Of a DNA stretch of 64,000 bases, positions 1 to 9,963 are shown piece after piece. The position numbers and the translations under genes were made by a program. Numbering within the stretch: position 1 is the stretch's first letter; each line of letters opens with the position of its first letter. Below the pieces are notes generated by a model. That model was given only the letters and a program-made list of their open reading frames with translations, was not told the origin of the DNA and searched no databases. The DNA comes from Albugo candida (lineage: Eukaryota; Oomycota; Peronosporomycetes; Albuginales; Albuginaceae): assembly GCA_905220665.1 (NCBI GenBank), contig CAJNAR010000029.1, forward strand, positions 105,022 through 169,021. Reading direction: 5' to 3'.

Positions 1-978
1 TGGAAACACCACGTGCAGGAAATGGGCGAAAAAGCGCACAATGTTTTTCTCGAGTTTCTCAGTAAAGCTTTTCCTCGCTTGGAAATGCTGGGTGATGAGC
101 GCTGCCCTCCACCTCTAATTCCTTATTTTATTCCGAAGTCGCACAAACGATTGCGCCTGGTCGATTTTGGAGGTCGCAAAATACCCGCGTACGTATCAAG
201 CTCCACATACAAGTTTAATTGTGACACTTTGTCGTAGCACGCTGCCAGAAATGATGGATTTCATGATGTCGAAAAACTCAAAGTTGGTTTTTTACAAGCA
301 AATTGAAACAACTCGAGGCGGTCGTCGTGTCATTCGATCCATTCGATGCGATATCAATAACGAATTTGCAGTGTGGATTTCATTCTGCCCATTGATTCCT
401 GAAGAAGGACCAAATGGAGAGATCGGCGTAAACGCGAGCCCGATGACACCTTCCACACCGACATCTCCTGCTACACTTGGAGGACGAAATGTGCGACACA
501 AAGCAAAGCAACGTCAACAAAAACAGCTCATTTTGAAAAAGCGAAAGAATGATATGCTTGCACGTGCGAAATTAGCAGCAGAAGAAGCAACCAAAATTGA
601 AGTGGAAGAGCTTAAAATACGTATTACACAAGCTCGAGAAGAAAATAGAGAACTTCAATTATCTAATGCGGCTAGCATACAAGTAACAAGCTACATCCAA
701 CGGCTCTCCGTCTTCCCTTTGCACGAGAAAGTCGATCCGTGTATGGGCGCCTGGGCCGAATCCCGGCACCAATTGTTTCAATTGATCACGTTGCATGCGC
801 GCAAGGCATTACGACATTTCAAAGCGTATCATCCGAAAACGTGTTTCTATCATCTTTTTGTACGTGTTTGCCAGCAGGAACGAAAGGACTTATCGCTCAC
901 TTTGCTATTGATAGACATGGTTTGGATATTATGAGAAATTGTATCAGACGCCTTGCACTATTTGTAAGCGAGTTTTGA
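1..978 (+). CDS. Partial gene, unknown protein with coiled-coil segment (5' end outside window)
   Basis: The frame is open from base 1, so the gene starts upstream. A 49-bp intron (189-237, donor GTACGT, acceptor TAG) joins frame 1 to frame 2 as a split Ala codon and makes one continuous protein. The second exon holds a Pro/Thr/Ser-rich linker, then a highly charged Lys/Arg/Glu stretch (about 490-650) that reads as a coiled coil. Beyond about 675 the more protein-like frame is frame 1, which runs to a stop at 978. Frame 2 runs to 934. I found no clean splice pair that links them, so the 3' end is uncertain. I do not recognise the family and assign no function. Confidence 0.5.
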
Positions 979-1096
979 TCAAGGAAAATGAAGAATGGGC
1001 ATACATGCCGCCATCCTTCAGGGATTATGGATCAGGTATCGCATACCATACCAAGTGCCTAGCCACTACTCAGGCCTAATAATCGCTGGTGAGCTG

Positions 1097-1968
1097 TTAT
1101 GAGAGCCGAATTGGTAAGGGTTTCCCAAAGCTAACTTCTGGTCGTAAGGATATGCTACCAGACGTTTGTACTTGAGCGTATTTGTCTCGAAGAGCCAAGT
1201 TGGCCCAGTTGGATGGTGTGATGGCGCATTTATCTGCCAAAGGGACCGGGTCCGCCAGATCCATTGCCTCATATGATTCTAGAAGAAATGCTTTTGCAGG
1301 ATCAATAGATTGTGTAAGGATATAAAAAGTTAAAACGTACTCGCTGCAGGTGAAATCGGTGTATCGTTGCTGATTGGAAGATTCAACGATCGCGTGAACA
1401 ATGAGAACCACGTTATTCGAGGTCCCGCTTCCGATCGCTTACGCACCCATGCATCTGCTTTTTTCTCAAATGCTGCATTTCGTTCCAATTGAGCCGGTAT
1501 GACAATGATTTCACGGTCATTGCAGGTCAGAATACGCGTTGAATATAACGATTTGCACAGTCCGTCGTTCGTTTCTTCCATGACTGATTTTTGGCCGATT
1601 TGATTCACAACGATACATCCGCAGTGATCGAATCGCTGGTCCTTACGTATTTGACGGAGTAGAAACGCTTTCAGTGCTGGGAATGGTTGCATCGAAATGA
1701 GATTCTGAGAGAATAAAATAAGATCGCCAGTCTGAAGCGTGTCCATAATCATATCGTCCATGGATCCAGTGACGAAATGGAACTCTGATGTATAGTTGGA
1801 TTCCACCGCACTCTGTCGATTCACGATGTCTGTGTTGTAAGAGGAGATTGCGTACGCTTTTTCTATGCGATCACGTTGTATCCGAGAAGCGTTGAGGCTC
1901 CATACTGCCGGTATGATCGCAGGAAGCGCTACTAAAGTTTTCCCAGCGAACGAGAACTTTTGACGCAT
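1097..1968 (-). CDS. Permuted NlpC/P60-like (YiiX/DUF830-type) papain-fold protein
   Basis: The N-terminal 212 codons (1968-1330) start with a hydrophobic segment that could be a signal or membrane anchor. They then carry TGDLILF and, about 45 residues later, DHCGCIVV, the pattern of permuted NlpC/P60 amidases in which the His is catalytic. A downstream piece in another frame (to 1097) contains TCSEYVLTFYIL, which resembles the catalytic Cys block of the same family. The two can be joined by a possible 68-bp intron (1344-1411), but that would remove the Cys. A small frameshift would keep it. So this is either a spliced gene with a different tail or a broken gene. The substrate is unknown. Confidence 0.5.
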
Positions 1969-2027
1969 ACTCGATTCCTAATTAAAAGTAATGCAAGGAT
2001 TTTGTGATATATTAGTGTACGCATACA

Positions 2028-4052
2028 TCAATCAACCCACGATGTCATCAGTTTAGCTACTTGTCCCGCTTCTTGTTCAGCTGAGAGTGCGGATAGCTGG
2101 TAGCAAACTTGGAGGAAATGAAGCTTCAAGTGGATTTGACCCTTACGCTTCAATAAAATTCCCAAATCTCTTTCGATTTCGATCGGATCTTCCAAACTCA
2201 GCGCTTCCTCTCTCCATCTAGCGCCCGAACGGTTCCAGCTCTTCGCTTTCTTTGACAATATTGATGAGAATCGCAAGGAAACCACCCAATCATTCCAATT
2301 GAATTCAAAGCAATAATAATGGAAGAATTCCATCAACAGAATCAGAGTTTCTTTCCGGCTGTTATTGTTTCTCCAACGAAATGCGTTGTGCGCTCCAGCT
2401 TGTATGTCAATATTCTCGTGAATAGATTCAAAATCGACACTGAGTGGATTTGAAGCAAATGCAGTTTCCTGCTGCTGATATTGCTCATGCAAATCGATCT
2501 TGGGTACACTTCCTGGATACTTTTGTTGGAAGAAGAACAGTATGAGTAATTGTAAGCCGTACGAGCTCAGCTCTGAGATGAATGCGTTCTTTCTCCGTTT
2601 GAGTTGCTTCATCCAGCAGCGAACCCATAATGAAACTATGTAAACGTAATTTTCGGCAATAAGTGAATGCTCTTCTCCTTGACCGATCCAATAAGATATG
2701 AGTTTTGTGTTCCATAATGCTGCGATGTTATTGATACAGATATCAATCTGTTGGTTCCGATCGTCGTACTCAATGCAAAGACGAGCTATTGGAATTCGAG
2801 CATTTGTAATGACAGAAAACCTGACTGATTTCGACTTAGAAAAGAGGCTCTGTGTCGATACAATCGACTCCAAGTGATCCTTGAGCTTGTGCACAAGGCT
2901 TGCTGAGGCTTTGCGAAATACGGTCGATTGGGACGATAGAATCACAACCAAATCCAGGTCGGTTGTCTCGCTTTCTATTATTAATTTGGTTGCAGCTGAG
3001 CCAAAAAGATAAACCGATGCATCAGACCACAATAGCTGAATGCTTCGCTCGACCTCCCGTCGAATTTTTTCGTTTTGTATCTCATTTTGACATGCGCCTT
3101 GCAGGATTCTCTCACTAGCGTCATTGAAAGAGGTCTCCACGGTCTGGTCCTCACGTACAGCTTGCATTTTTTGACTCATCTGACTTTGTATGCCGCTTTT
3201 TCTGTATCCATTGAGCAGAACTGGGAATTTCGATAGCTCTGTGGGCTGGAGATAGTATGCAAAAGAGCATCGTTGCAGCTCGACGCTCGCGTTCCAAAGG
3301 AGACGACACGCAGTTTCCATCTCGGGGACCTTCTCCTTACGTTTCCTAGCGCCATCTTCATTGCCATATAAATGATATAACCAGTACCGTATGATTCTTT
3401 GAAAGCACAATTCAGGAGTCAGGAGCTCGTGTATATTATATTCAAGTATAAATTTCGCAATACAAAGCGGCTTCACAATTAATAATGCATCATCCGACCC
3501 ATGTTCGTTATCTGATTCGGATAGTACAGGTGATAACGCGACTTTTAGAAATTCATCGCCTGTTAGATGCAATCGTTTGGCGTAATGTGCGGCCGCTTTC
3601 GGGTTTCTATTTTTTACACCTTTCTCCTTCAATAAAATTTCTCGGATCATTACTATTTTTGCAGTCGAATCGTTCAAGCGCTTTGTAATTGTTTGCGCGA
3701 TATCCCACGCATTACTCGTTTCCAAAGACGCAGTCTGAAGAAAATGCTTGAATGAATCGATGGTTCTTATATCATCAGGCGATAATTCGTTCCCATCTTT
3801 ATCTCGCACAATGGATGAGGAACATGCAAGCGCTTTTCGTTCAGACTTTGTTTTTCGTCTTCCTTTGGAATGTGTTCGCTTTCGTTTAGAGCTGCTTCCT
3901 AATGCCATTTGTGTGGTATCCACCATTGGCAATTCTATGTGGTACACGTCGACTTCTGCTTGAAGTCCCGCAGTTCGAAGTTGGGCGCTTGGTTTTATCA
4001 GATGCGAATTGAAACGATATGCATTCATTCCGTCAGGGTGCGGGATTGACAA
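2028..4052 (-). CDS. Non-canonical poly(A) polymerase / terminal nucleotidyltransferase (Cid1/TRF4-like)
   Basis: The protein has 674 residues in a single exon. It has the DNA-polymerase-beta-type nucleotidyltransferase core: a Gly-Ser pair at 351-352 (YLFGSAATKL), the metal-binding Asp pair at 365-367 (TTDLDLVVIL), and a third acidic residue near 437 (QQIDICINN). A PAP/25A-associated region follows (ELSSYGLQLLILFFFQQ, about 494-508). This family adds untemplated A or U to RNA 3' ends. The long N-terminal extension carries a basic stretch (about 55-73) that could bind RNA or act as a nuclear signal. The first ATG overlaps the end of the upstream phospholipase gene by 28 bp. Later ATGs at about residues 9, 43 and 49 could be the true start. 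Whether it adds A or U cannot be told from sequence. Confidence 0.85.
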   Translation of the reverse strand: MSIPHPDGMNAYRFNSHLIKPSAQLRTAGLQAEVDVYHIELPMVDTTQMALGSSSKRKRTHSKGRRKTKSERKALACSSSIVRDKDGNELSPDDIRTIDSFKHFLQTASLETSNAWDIAQTITKRLNDSTAKIVMIREILLKEKGVKNRNPKAAAHYAKRLHLTGDEFLKVALSPVLSESDNEHGSDDALLIVKPLCIAKFILEYNIHELLTPELCFQRIIRYWLYHLYGNEDGARKRKEKVPEMETACRLLWNASVELQRCSFAYYLQPTELSKFPVLLNGYRKSGIQSQMSQKMQAVREDQTVETSFNDASERILQGACQNEIQNEKIRREVERSIQLLWSDASVYLFGSAATKLIIESETTDLDLVVILSSQSTVFRKASASLVHKLKDHLESIVSTQSLFSKSKSVRFSVITNARIPIARLCIEYDDRNQQIDICINNIAALWNTKLISYWIGQGEEHSLIAENYVYIVSLWVRCWMKQLKRRKNAFISELSSYGLQLLILFFFQQKYPGSVPKIDLHEQYQQQETAFASNPLSVDFESIHENIDIQAGAHNAFRWRNNNSRKETLILLMEFFHYYCFEFNWNDWVVSLRFSSILSKKAKSWNRSGARWREEALSLEDPIEIERDLGILLKRKGQIHLKLHFLQVCYQLSALSAEQEAGQVAKLMTSWVD

Positions 4053-6985
4053 TCAGCTTCTTCGTCTCGGTAAATCGATTCATCTCCCATCAAATGCTGC
4101 GCAACGAATAAACTCGCATCGCGATTTGTCCAATAAATGACATGCGCTGTTAATGCGAATAGATACTCATTGGTGATTTCGATTTCATTTTCCTGCAACG
4201 TGTAATCGATAGGAAGACCATCTGAGAGGCGTCCATATACGCTGATTGGCGATTTCTTCCGACAAGAATCTGACTTTACTGCGTTGTCTGCGACATTATC
4301 GAATAGACCACCACCGTTACCTACACTATATGCATTATTACACGTTTCCGAACCGGAATGCGTTCGAGACTGAAATTCGCCCAATTCATTCTGTTCCACA
4401 AGACCGACATTCTGCACAATGTCTTCGACCTGAGCCTCAAAAGTTCGTTTCCACTGTCGTAATTTCTGATAAATTTTCCGCAGTGTTTTCCGAATTTGAT
4501 ACTGAAACCGGAGTTTACCTTCAAACGTATGAATGATGGTCGCTTTGGATTGAGCTTGAGATGACGTAATGATCGGTTCTAGACGATACGCCACCGGATC
4601 GTATGGATGGAAAATATTAAATACGCGACGACAAGTTGGAAGCTGAAAGTCCAAACCGAGCCGGAGACCACGGACGTTCAGGAAAAGACCGATAGGAGAT
4701 CCAAGGCAGAACAAATGGTCCACTTTGAATAAGAGTTGCACAACAGGAGTGTTTGTAGTGGTAATTGAAGCTTTGGATGGTGCTAATTTGCAAGAAGGAA
4801 CGGATCGCGTGCGTATGAGGCGGTTGGCAATGGCTGACTGGAATCGATCTAGCTGGAATGGAGCAAAGCTCTCATTCCGACCGATTGGCTTGGCTGAAGT
4901 ACGTGCTTCAATATCGACCGGCTGTGGATTTTGATAAGATAACAGATCAAATGAGATCACAGCGCCAAGAGAATGTGCATAAATTGAGACTTTTCTTGTC
5001 CGACAGGGTGCATCCAGTTTTCTACGATTTCTTGCTTGGAATAACTGATAAACCCGATTCATTTCATTGGCCACATGTTCTAATATCGTCTGATGGAAAA
5101 CTGGAGACATGAAGAAAAGAACGTCTAAAATGGTATCATTCGCCAGCTCTCTCAAGCGTGGAATGGCTGGTAGCGTGACATCACGTATACTCTGGTCGAG
5201 CTGATCAATATGCAATTTAGAGTGCCACTCGATTGGAAGAAATTCCACATGTGTTTGCGTCTTATTCGAATCAAAATGAGTAGACCGTAACGCTTCTCGA
5301 TGGAGAAAACGTAAGCTCGTGGCACAATCGACAATACTGCGCAAAGTGACAACGTTCATCAGATCAATTGTCTTAAGAGCATCACCGATACCATGAATGA
5401 TGAATACGAGATGGTCAACCTCGTGCTCAATATCAGCATCATCCTCATGGATCTGTCGTACATCCATCGACATAGCAGATCGCCATTTACGTAGCAGCAC
5501 TGGGTCCATCTTAGTTCGTGGATCACCTCGATAAACACGCCGCTTGCTCGTGAATGGTGTCGTTCCCGCTAGCCGACGCTTATACTGAAAAATGTCATTC
5601 GGAGTTTTGAATTCCACCAAATGATTTTCAATTGGAACCTTCAGGTGACATTGTGTATTTTTTATTGCCCTCCTTCCCTCATGTCGTGTTTTGATTTTTT
5701 CTTGTTCGTAGTTGGTGAGATAGAATAGAAACGCATTTTCCAGTGTGTTCGAAGCAGTTTTGTAGTAAGGAGCAATGCCGGCACTTCTTCTTGTGTACAT
5801 CCAAAATGCTCGATGGACAGTAATCTTTTCAAGTGAATCCCAGTAGACAGATCTCATCGTCATTGTATCAAGACAGACTTCGAATCGACCTTCATCAACG
5901 GCGACGTACCGGGAAGGCGAAGGAAGGACCCCGAGCATATCATGTTGATGGAATTGACGATAATGGCGTTCCAGTCTGCGATTTTCGTGAGGCATGAACT
6001 CGATCCAGTCAATGCATTCGGTCTGCAGCTCAATACTGGTTCCGTTCATTGGTAATTTGCAGTAAAACCAGCATGGAATATCATCAGCGTTGGGCTTCAA
6101 CGGGCAATCTTTTGCTTCAAGCACGACGTCTGCTAAATGTACATGGGATTGCAATAAATCCATATATAATGTCTCATTTTGTAATTTGATAGAAAGTAGA
6201 AACTCATATAACTTATATGGTGAGTGCTGCAAGTGCTGACATCTTTTATAAATGCTTTTCAGCACTTCATGGCGTCGATCTTCTGATAAGGATGCATACG
6301 GCCCTCTTCCTAGAATGTTCCATTGTACCATACTCCAGTGATGATCCAGTACTTGGGTCGCCGAGTAGAAATACTCCAAAATCGCTCGTATTTGCGTGGT
6401 ACTCATATCCAACAGGACATCGGTCCTACTTTCAATTTCTTCGCGTGATGGGAAAACACATAAAGTAGGACCAATCACAGCAAAGTGTAGAATCCCTTCC
6501 ATGGCTCCAAGCGGTGGCCCAATCAGCTTTTTTAAGATCCAATGACGCAGCAACTGGTTTTTGGCAACAAAATATATTTCGGGTAATTCGTCACTTGCTA
6601 TGAATTGTGCAACTCCTTCGATAGTATTGAGCAGAGGAAGTGCCACATGCGTGCGAAGTGGTGATATTGCCGTTGGTATCGGCGCAGTTTCAACCTCCTT
6701 TTTAAGCACACAAAATGTCCTCTGACCAGTTTTCACTATGCATATACGATACTGGTACACTTTATTTTGTGTGGAAATAGCGACTTCTGCGAGTTGATCA
6801 CGCGTATCAATGATAAGTCGTTTCAATACATCGGGAGCTTTTCTTTGCATGGTTTTGACGATCTGACCACTCAGCGCATACAGAAATGGGAAGGGGGTAT
6901 AGATCGACAACGTCGTACCGCCCTTGCTATAACGCTCATGCATATCATGCTGAGCATCTCGAATAATCTCCGCGACATGATACAT
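4025..6985 (-). CDS. DDHD-domain phospholipase A1 (phosphatidic-acid-preferring type)
   Basis: The protein has 986 residues in a single exon. A WWE-like block (about 304-345, WFYCK and WIEF) is followed by the conserved VYW/WMY segment (about 360-400) seen in intracellular PA-PLA1 proteins. The lipase core follows: VFIIHGIGD at about 527-535 and the nucleophile Ser at about 672 in YAHSLGAV. The C-terminal DDHD domain starts near 755 (LFCLGSPIGLF, IFHPYDPVAYR) and ends with the ALTAHVIYW block near 955. These enzymes release lysophospholipid from phosphatidic acid and act at ER/Golgi membranes. The closest animal relatives are DDHD1, DDHD2 and SEC23IP. The ORF runs directly into the nucleotidyltransferase gene on the same strand. 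Confidence 0.9.
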   Translation of the reverse strand: MYHVAEIIRDAQHDMHERYSKGGTTLSIYTPFPFLYALSGQIVKTMQRKAPDVLKRLIIDTRDQLAEVAISTQNKVYQYRICIVKTGQRTFCVLKKEVETAPIPTAISPLRTHVALPLLNTIEGVAQFIASDELPEIYFVAKNQLLRHWILKKLIGPPLGAMEGILHFAVIGPTLCVFPSREEIESRTDVLLDMSTTQIRAILEYFYSATQVLDHHWSMVQWNILGRGPYASLSEDRRHEVLKSIYKRCQHLQHSPYKLYEFLLSIKLQNETLYMDLLQSHVHLADVVLEAKDCPLKPNADDIPCWFYCKLPMNGTSIELQTECIDWIEFMPHENRRLERHYRQFHQHDMLGVLPSPSRYVAVDEGRFEVCLDTMTMRSVYWDSLEKITVHRAFWMYTRRSAGIAPYYKTASNTLENAFLFYLTNYEQEKIKTRHEGRRAIKNTQCHLKVPIENHLVEFKTPNDIFQYKRRLAGTTPFTSKRRVYRGDPRTKMDPVLLRKWRSAMSMDVRQIHEDDADIEHEVDHLVFIIHGIGDALKTIDLMNVVTLRSIVDCATSLRFLHREALRSTHFDSNKTQTHVEFLPIEWHSKLHIDQLDQSIRDVTLPAIPRLRELANDTILDVLFFMSPVFHQTILEHVANEMNRVYQLFQARNRRKLDAPCRTRKVSIYAHSLGAVISFDLLSYQNPQPVDIEARTSAKPIGRNESFAPFQLDRFQSAIANRLIRTRSVPSCKLAPSKASITTTNTPVVQLLFKVDHLFCLGSPIGLFLNVRGLRLGLDFQLPTCRRVFNIFHPYDPVAYRLEPIITSSQAQSKATIIHTFEGKLRFQYQIRKTLRKIYQKLRQWKRTFEAQVEDIVQNVGLVEQNELGEFQSRTHSGSETCNNAYSVGNGGGLFDNVADNAVKSDSCRKKSPISVYGRLSDGLPIDYTLQENEIEITNEYLFALTAHVIYWTNRDASLFVAQHLMGDESIYRDEEADCQSRTLTE

Positions 6986-7003
6986 CGGACTTGTTGCGGT
7001 TAG

Positions 7004-7513
7004 CTAGACATATTGTTAGAAACATTTAAGCCAGACATATTAATTGAAACATTTAAGCCAATTGGATGTAACGTGTGATGCATCCATAATGCGCAAGTGC
7101 GAGTCACCAATCATAATTCGCTGATTGGATGGTCCCCTCAGTAGTCGTAATGAAGCTGGCTGAAATGATTGTCGTCGATAGATTTCATAGCGAGAAGACG
7201 TTTTTTTACCCAGCCAACGTGACCGTATGATTTGATATATTGAGTTGAAGATTCATCTTATGTGTAAGTCTCTGTTACCGTTGCAAGGTTGTGCTATACG
7301 GATAATGCGATACAAAATTTTCGATTTTTTATCATTTTCTTGAGAAAATTTTGAGATTTTTTGATTTTAAAATATGTGATGACTGAAAAGCTAGTTTGAA
7401 TGAATTTCTGTCTCTTTGACCGACACTGTAAGTCATTTTCTGTCTAAATCATCGACATAGTCACCTAGAGGATTCGTCAATTTACTCAAGCGACAGTACA
7501 GCTCGTTTCGTCA
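7004..7513. other. Divergent intergenic region
   Basis: This 510-bp spacer separates the divergently transcribed phospholipase and PX genes, so it should hold both promoters. It contains two copies of AAACATTTAAGCCA 24 bp apart (about 7020-7060) and an AT-rich patch (7310-7380). I see no ORF or RNA gene. Confidence 0.5.
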
Positions 7514-8257
7514 ATGTTATCTTTTCAGTCACGCGATCTAAGACTCAGCGGTGTTACCAAGCATGAAGCAACGTGGCATTATCACATTGAAACTCTTGAT
7601 ACACGGTACATAGAGAGGCACGTACAAACACAGAGTTGCTTGGATTTCAGCAGCTATGAGAAGAAGTCGTCATCGAGTTCTGTGATAACGACGTCGTCCT
7701 CGTCCTCTTCTATAGCCACACTTTCTGAATCATCTCCTTCCAAACGACAACCGATGGTTCGGTATTCGGTCATGCGAAGATTTAATGATTTTCGCGCACT
7801 TTACAGGCAAATTGTCAGACGGTTCGGGATCGATTTTGCATCCGAATTACCCAAATTACCAGACGCAAGCTGGGTGACATATATGCGCGCAAATGATCCA
7901 TCCTTTTTGCGATATCGTCAGCAAGAGCTCGAGACATTTATTCGAGCCTTGGATAGTCGAATAGAGACAAGAAACTGTGACTTAATTGAGCGATTTCTAG
8001 CGCCTGATCATGAAGATTTCTATAGATCAAATACATCGCGACAGAAACGCGATATCGCGGAGAATTGCTCATCCGGGAGAGAACCATCGTATATTTCCTT
8101 ATCACAGGTACAATCTCCGCAAATACGATTCCAAACTAAACGGCAAAAGTGGAATGAAAACTCCGTAAATAAGTGCAAAAGCTTTTTTGGTTTGAAGGAA
8201 TTTGATTTTGCAGCGTTATTTCTAAAATTTGGTATTTGTGAACGTAGAATAATGTAA
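7514..8257 (+). CDS. PX-domain phosphoinositide-binding protein
   Basis: The protein has 247 residues in a single exon. The PX domain spans about 15-168. The basic/aromatic lipid-binding signature is SVMRRFNDFRALYRQI (85-100), the Pro-rich loop gives LPKLPDASW (112-120), and the C-terminal helix gives FLRYRQQELETFIRAL (131-146). A low-complexity Ser run (51-77) is inserted inside the PX fold before the signature strand. PX domains usually bind PI3P on endosomal membranes. No second domain is visible, so the protein may be a small adaptor or sorting-nexin-like factor. The last 60 residues show no motif. Confidence 0.85.
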   Translation: MLSFQSRDLRLSGVTKHEATWHYHIETLDTRYIERHVQTQSCLDFSSYEKKSSSSSVITTSSSSSSIATLSESSPSKRQPMVRYSVMRRFNDFRALYRQIVRRFGIDFASELPKLPDASWVTYMRANDPSFLRYRQQELETFIRALDSRIETRNCDLIERFLAPDHEDFYRSNTSRQKRDIAENCSSGREPSYISLSQVQSPQIRFQTKRQKWNENSVNKCKSFFGLKEFDFAALFLKFGICERRIM

Positions 8258-8290
8258 TTTTGTAATGTATGCATCGTATACCACTATACG

Positions 8291-9592
8291 ATGACCAAGC
8301 GTTCGGTTGCTCGATTATCAATCGCTCCGATGGTAGATGATCTAAAGCTACTGCACGCCTCCTTTTTTCTAGCTCTTTCTTTTCTTGTATGCCTAGATGG
8401 ACTGGACAGATCGCCATTACCGATATTTAATGCGACTTATCACACGCCATACACAACTGTATACTGAAATGTTGGTGGATCAAACGGTGTGTGATGCACT
8501 CTGTTACTATGTGAATACGTGTCGAATTAAACCAATGTAGTTGCTTCATCAAAAAGATAACTTGAGCTATTTCTTGGGACACGATGCCATCGAGTCGCCG
8601 TTAGCGGTGCAGTTGGGTGGCAATTCGATCGATGCTTTAGCAGGTACATTTCGAACATTCCATATTGAAGTATCAAAGCTGAATTACGGATTCAGCGGCG
8701 GCACAATTATGCCGAGAATATGGTGGTTTTAATGAGATAAATCTGAATTGTGGCTGTCCAAGTCCAAAAGTTTCCAAGCAGTGCTTTGGCGCCCAATTAA
8801 TGCTCCACCCCGAACGCGTTCGAGATATTTGCGCTGGGATGATTGGTTTAAATCCGACCTGTATAGATCCAGAAATCACTGTCAAGTGCCGAATTGGAGT
8901 TGACGATTGTGATTCATATGAAGAATTAAAAAACTTCATCTCGATTGTTTGCACTAGTGGAGTTCAGCATTTCATCGTCCATGCGCGAAAGTGCTGGCTG
9001 AGTGGGCTGAATCCGCATGAAAATCGAACGATTCCAGTCCTAAACTACGATTTTTTATACCAATTAAAACAGGATTTCCCGAGCTTGGCGTTCACACTCA
9101 ATGGCGGCGTGGCAAATATTGAGGAAGCACATCGATTATTAGAGACAACAAATATGGATGGTATCATGATCGGCAGAGCAGCGTACCAGTATCCGTGGAA
9201 CTTGCGTAATGCGGACAGACTGCTATATGGAGCAGAGCGTAACCCCAATCTTTCACGACGCGAAATCATTGAGCGATACATAGACTACGCAGAAGATCTA
9301 CAAGATAAGTGGGGTGGCGAAAAATCACTGGACAAAAAGTATGCAATGCGTACAACGACTTTGGTGAAACCTCTTTTATCACTATTCAAGTATGTGATCT
9401 TGTGTCATGAAGTTTGTATCTAATGTCTTTTACGAACGTAGCGGAGAACATGGTGGCAAAGCATTCAAACGAAAAATCGGAGAGTTTTGGTGTCTCAATA
9501 TAGATGACCGTCCAGGATTGAGAGAGATTATCGAATCTGCTGTCAAGGTCTTGCCAGACTCGATGCTTGACGCACGCCAAGATCAAGACTAG
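8291..9592 (+). CDS. tRNA-dihydrouridine synthase, DusA-like
   Basis: There are five exons: 8291-8332, 8397-8486, 8541-8643, 8696-9389 and 9442-9592. The four introns are 64, 54, 52 and 52 bp, each GT...AG, and splicing restores one frame. The product shows the DusA order: [17 protein letters not shown] (FMN site, split by intron 1), [66 protein letters not shown] and [15 protein letters not shown]-terminal [15 protein letters not shown] block follows the last junction. The Cys lies in the QCFGAQLM form rather than the bacterial FGACLM form. The enzyme reduces uridine to dihydrouridine in the tRNA D-loop using FMN and NAD(P)H. It is known in bacteria, plants and algae. Confidence 0.93.
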
Positions 9593-9963
9593 CGAATCGA
9601 AATCAGAATCAGAACCACACAACATTAGACACTCCTTGTCAGCGCTTCCGCCGATGAGAATGATCGTAGTATCACAATTAATTCGATAAGAGCGCCACAA
9701 AAGTTGTGAAACGTGTGGATAGGCAAATACATAATTCCGCAGAGGTAGAAACAGCTTAGAAATACTTTTACCACTCGCAACGCGGCAAAACCGCATGTGA
9801 CTGCGCACGATTCTACCTTTCCAAATGGTTTTCATGCATAAATCGATTCAAAATTAATTCGATCGAATTGAAAAGGTTATATGAATTGAGAGAAGCTGCC
9901 GGGTACACTGGTTATTTGCAAGTAAAATATCAGGTCGGAAATCGATAGGAATAGGAGGACCGC
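9593..9963 (+). other. Intergenic spacer
   Basis: This 371-bp stretch between two same-strand genes has no convincing coding frame or RNA gene. An earlier first exon for the next gene (around 9870-9915, followed by a GTAAAA donor) is possible but cannot be decided. Confidence 0.4.

Noticed and set aside
2485..2715. Minus-strand ORF inside the nucleotidyltransferase
   Set aside because: Shadow frame of a well-supported gene.
9386..9835. 149-codon minus-strand ORF
   Set aside because: It overlaps the last dihydrouridine synthase exon in antisense and has no motif.
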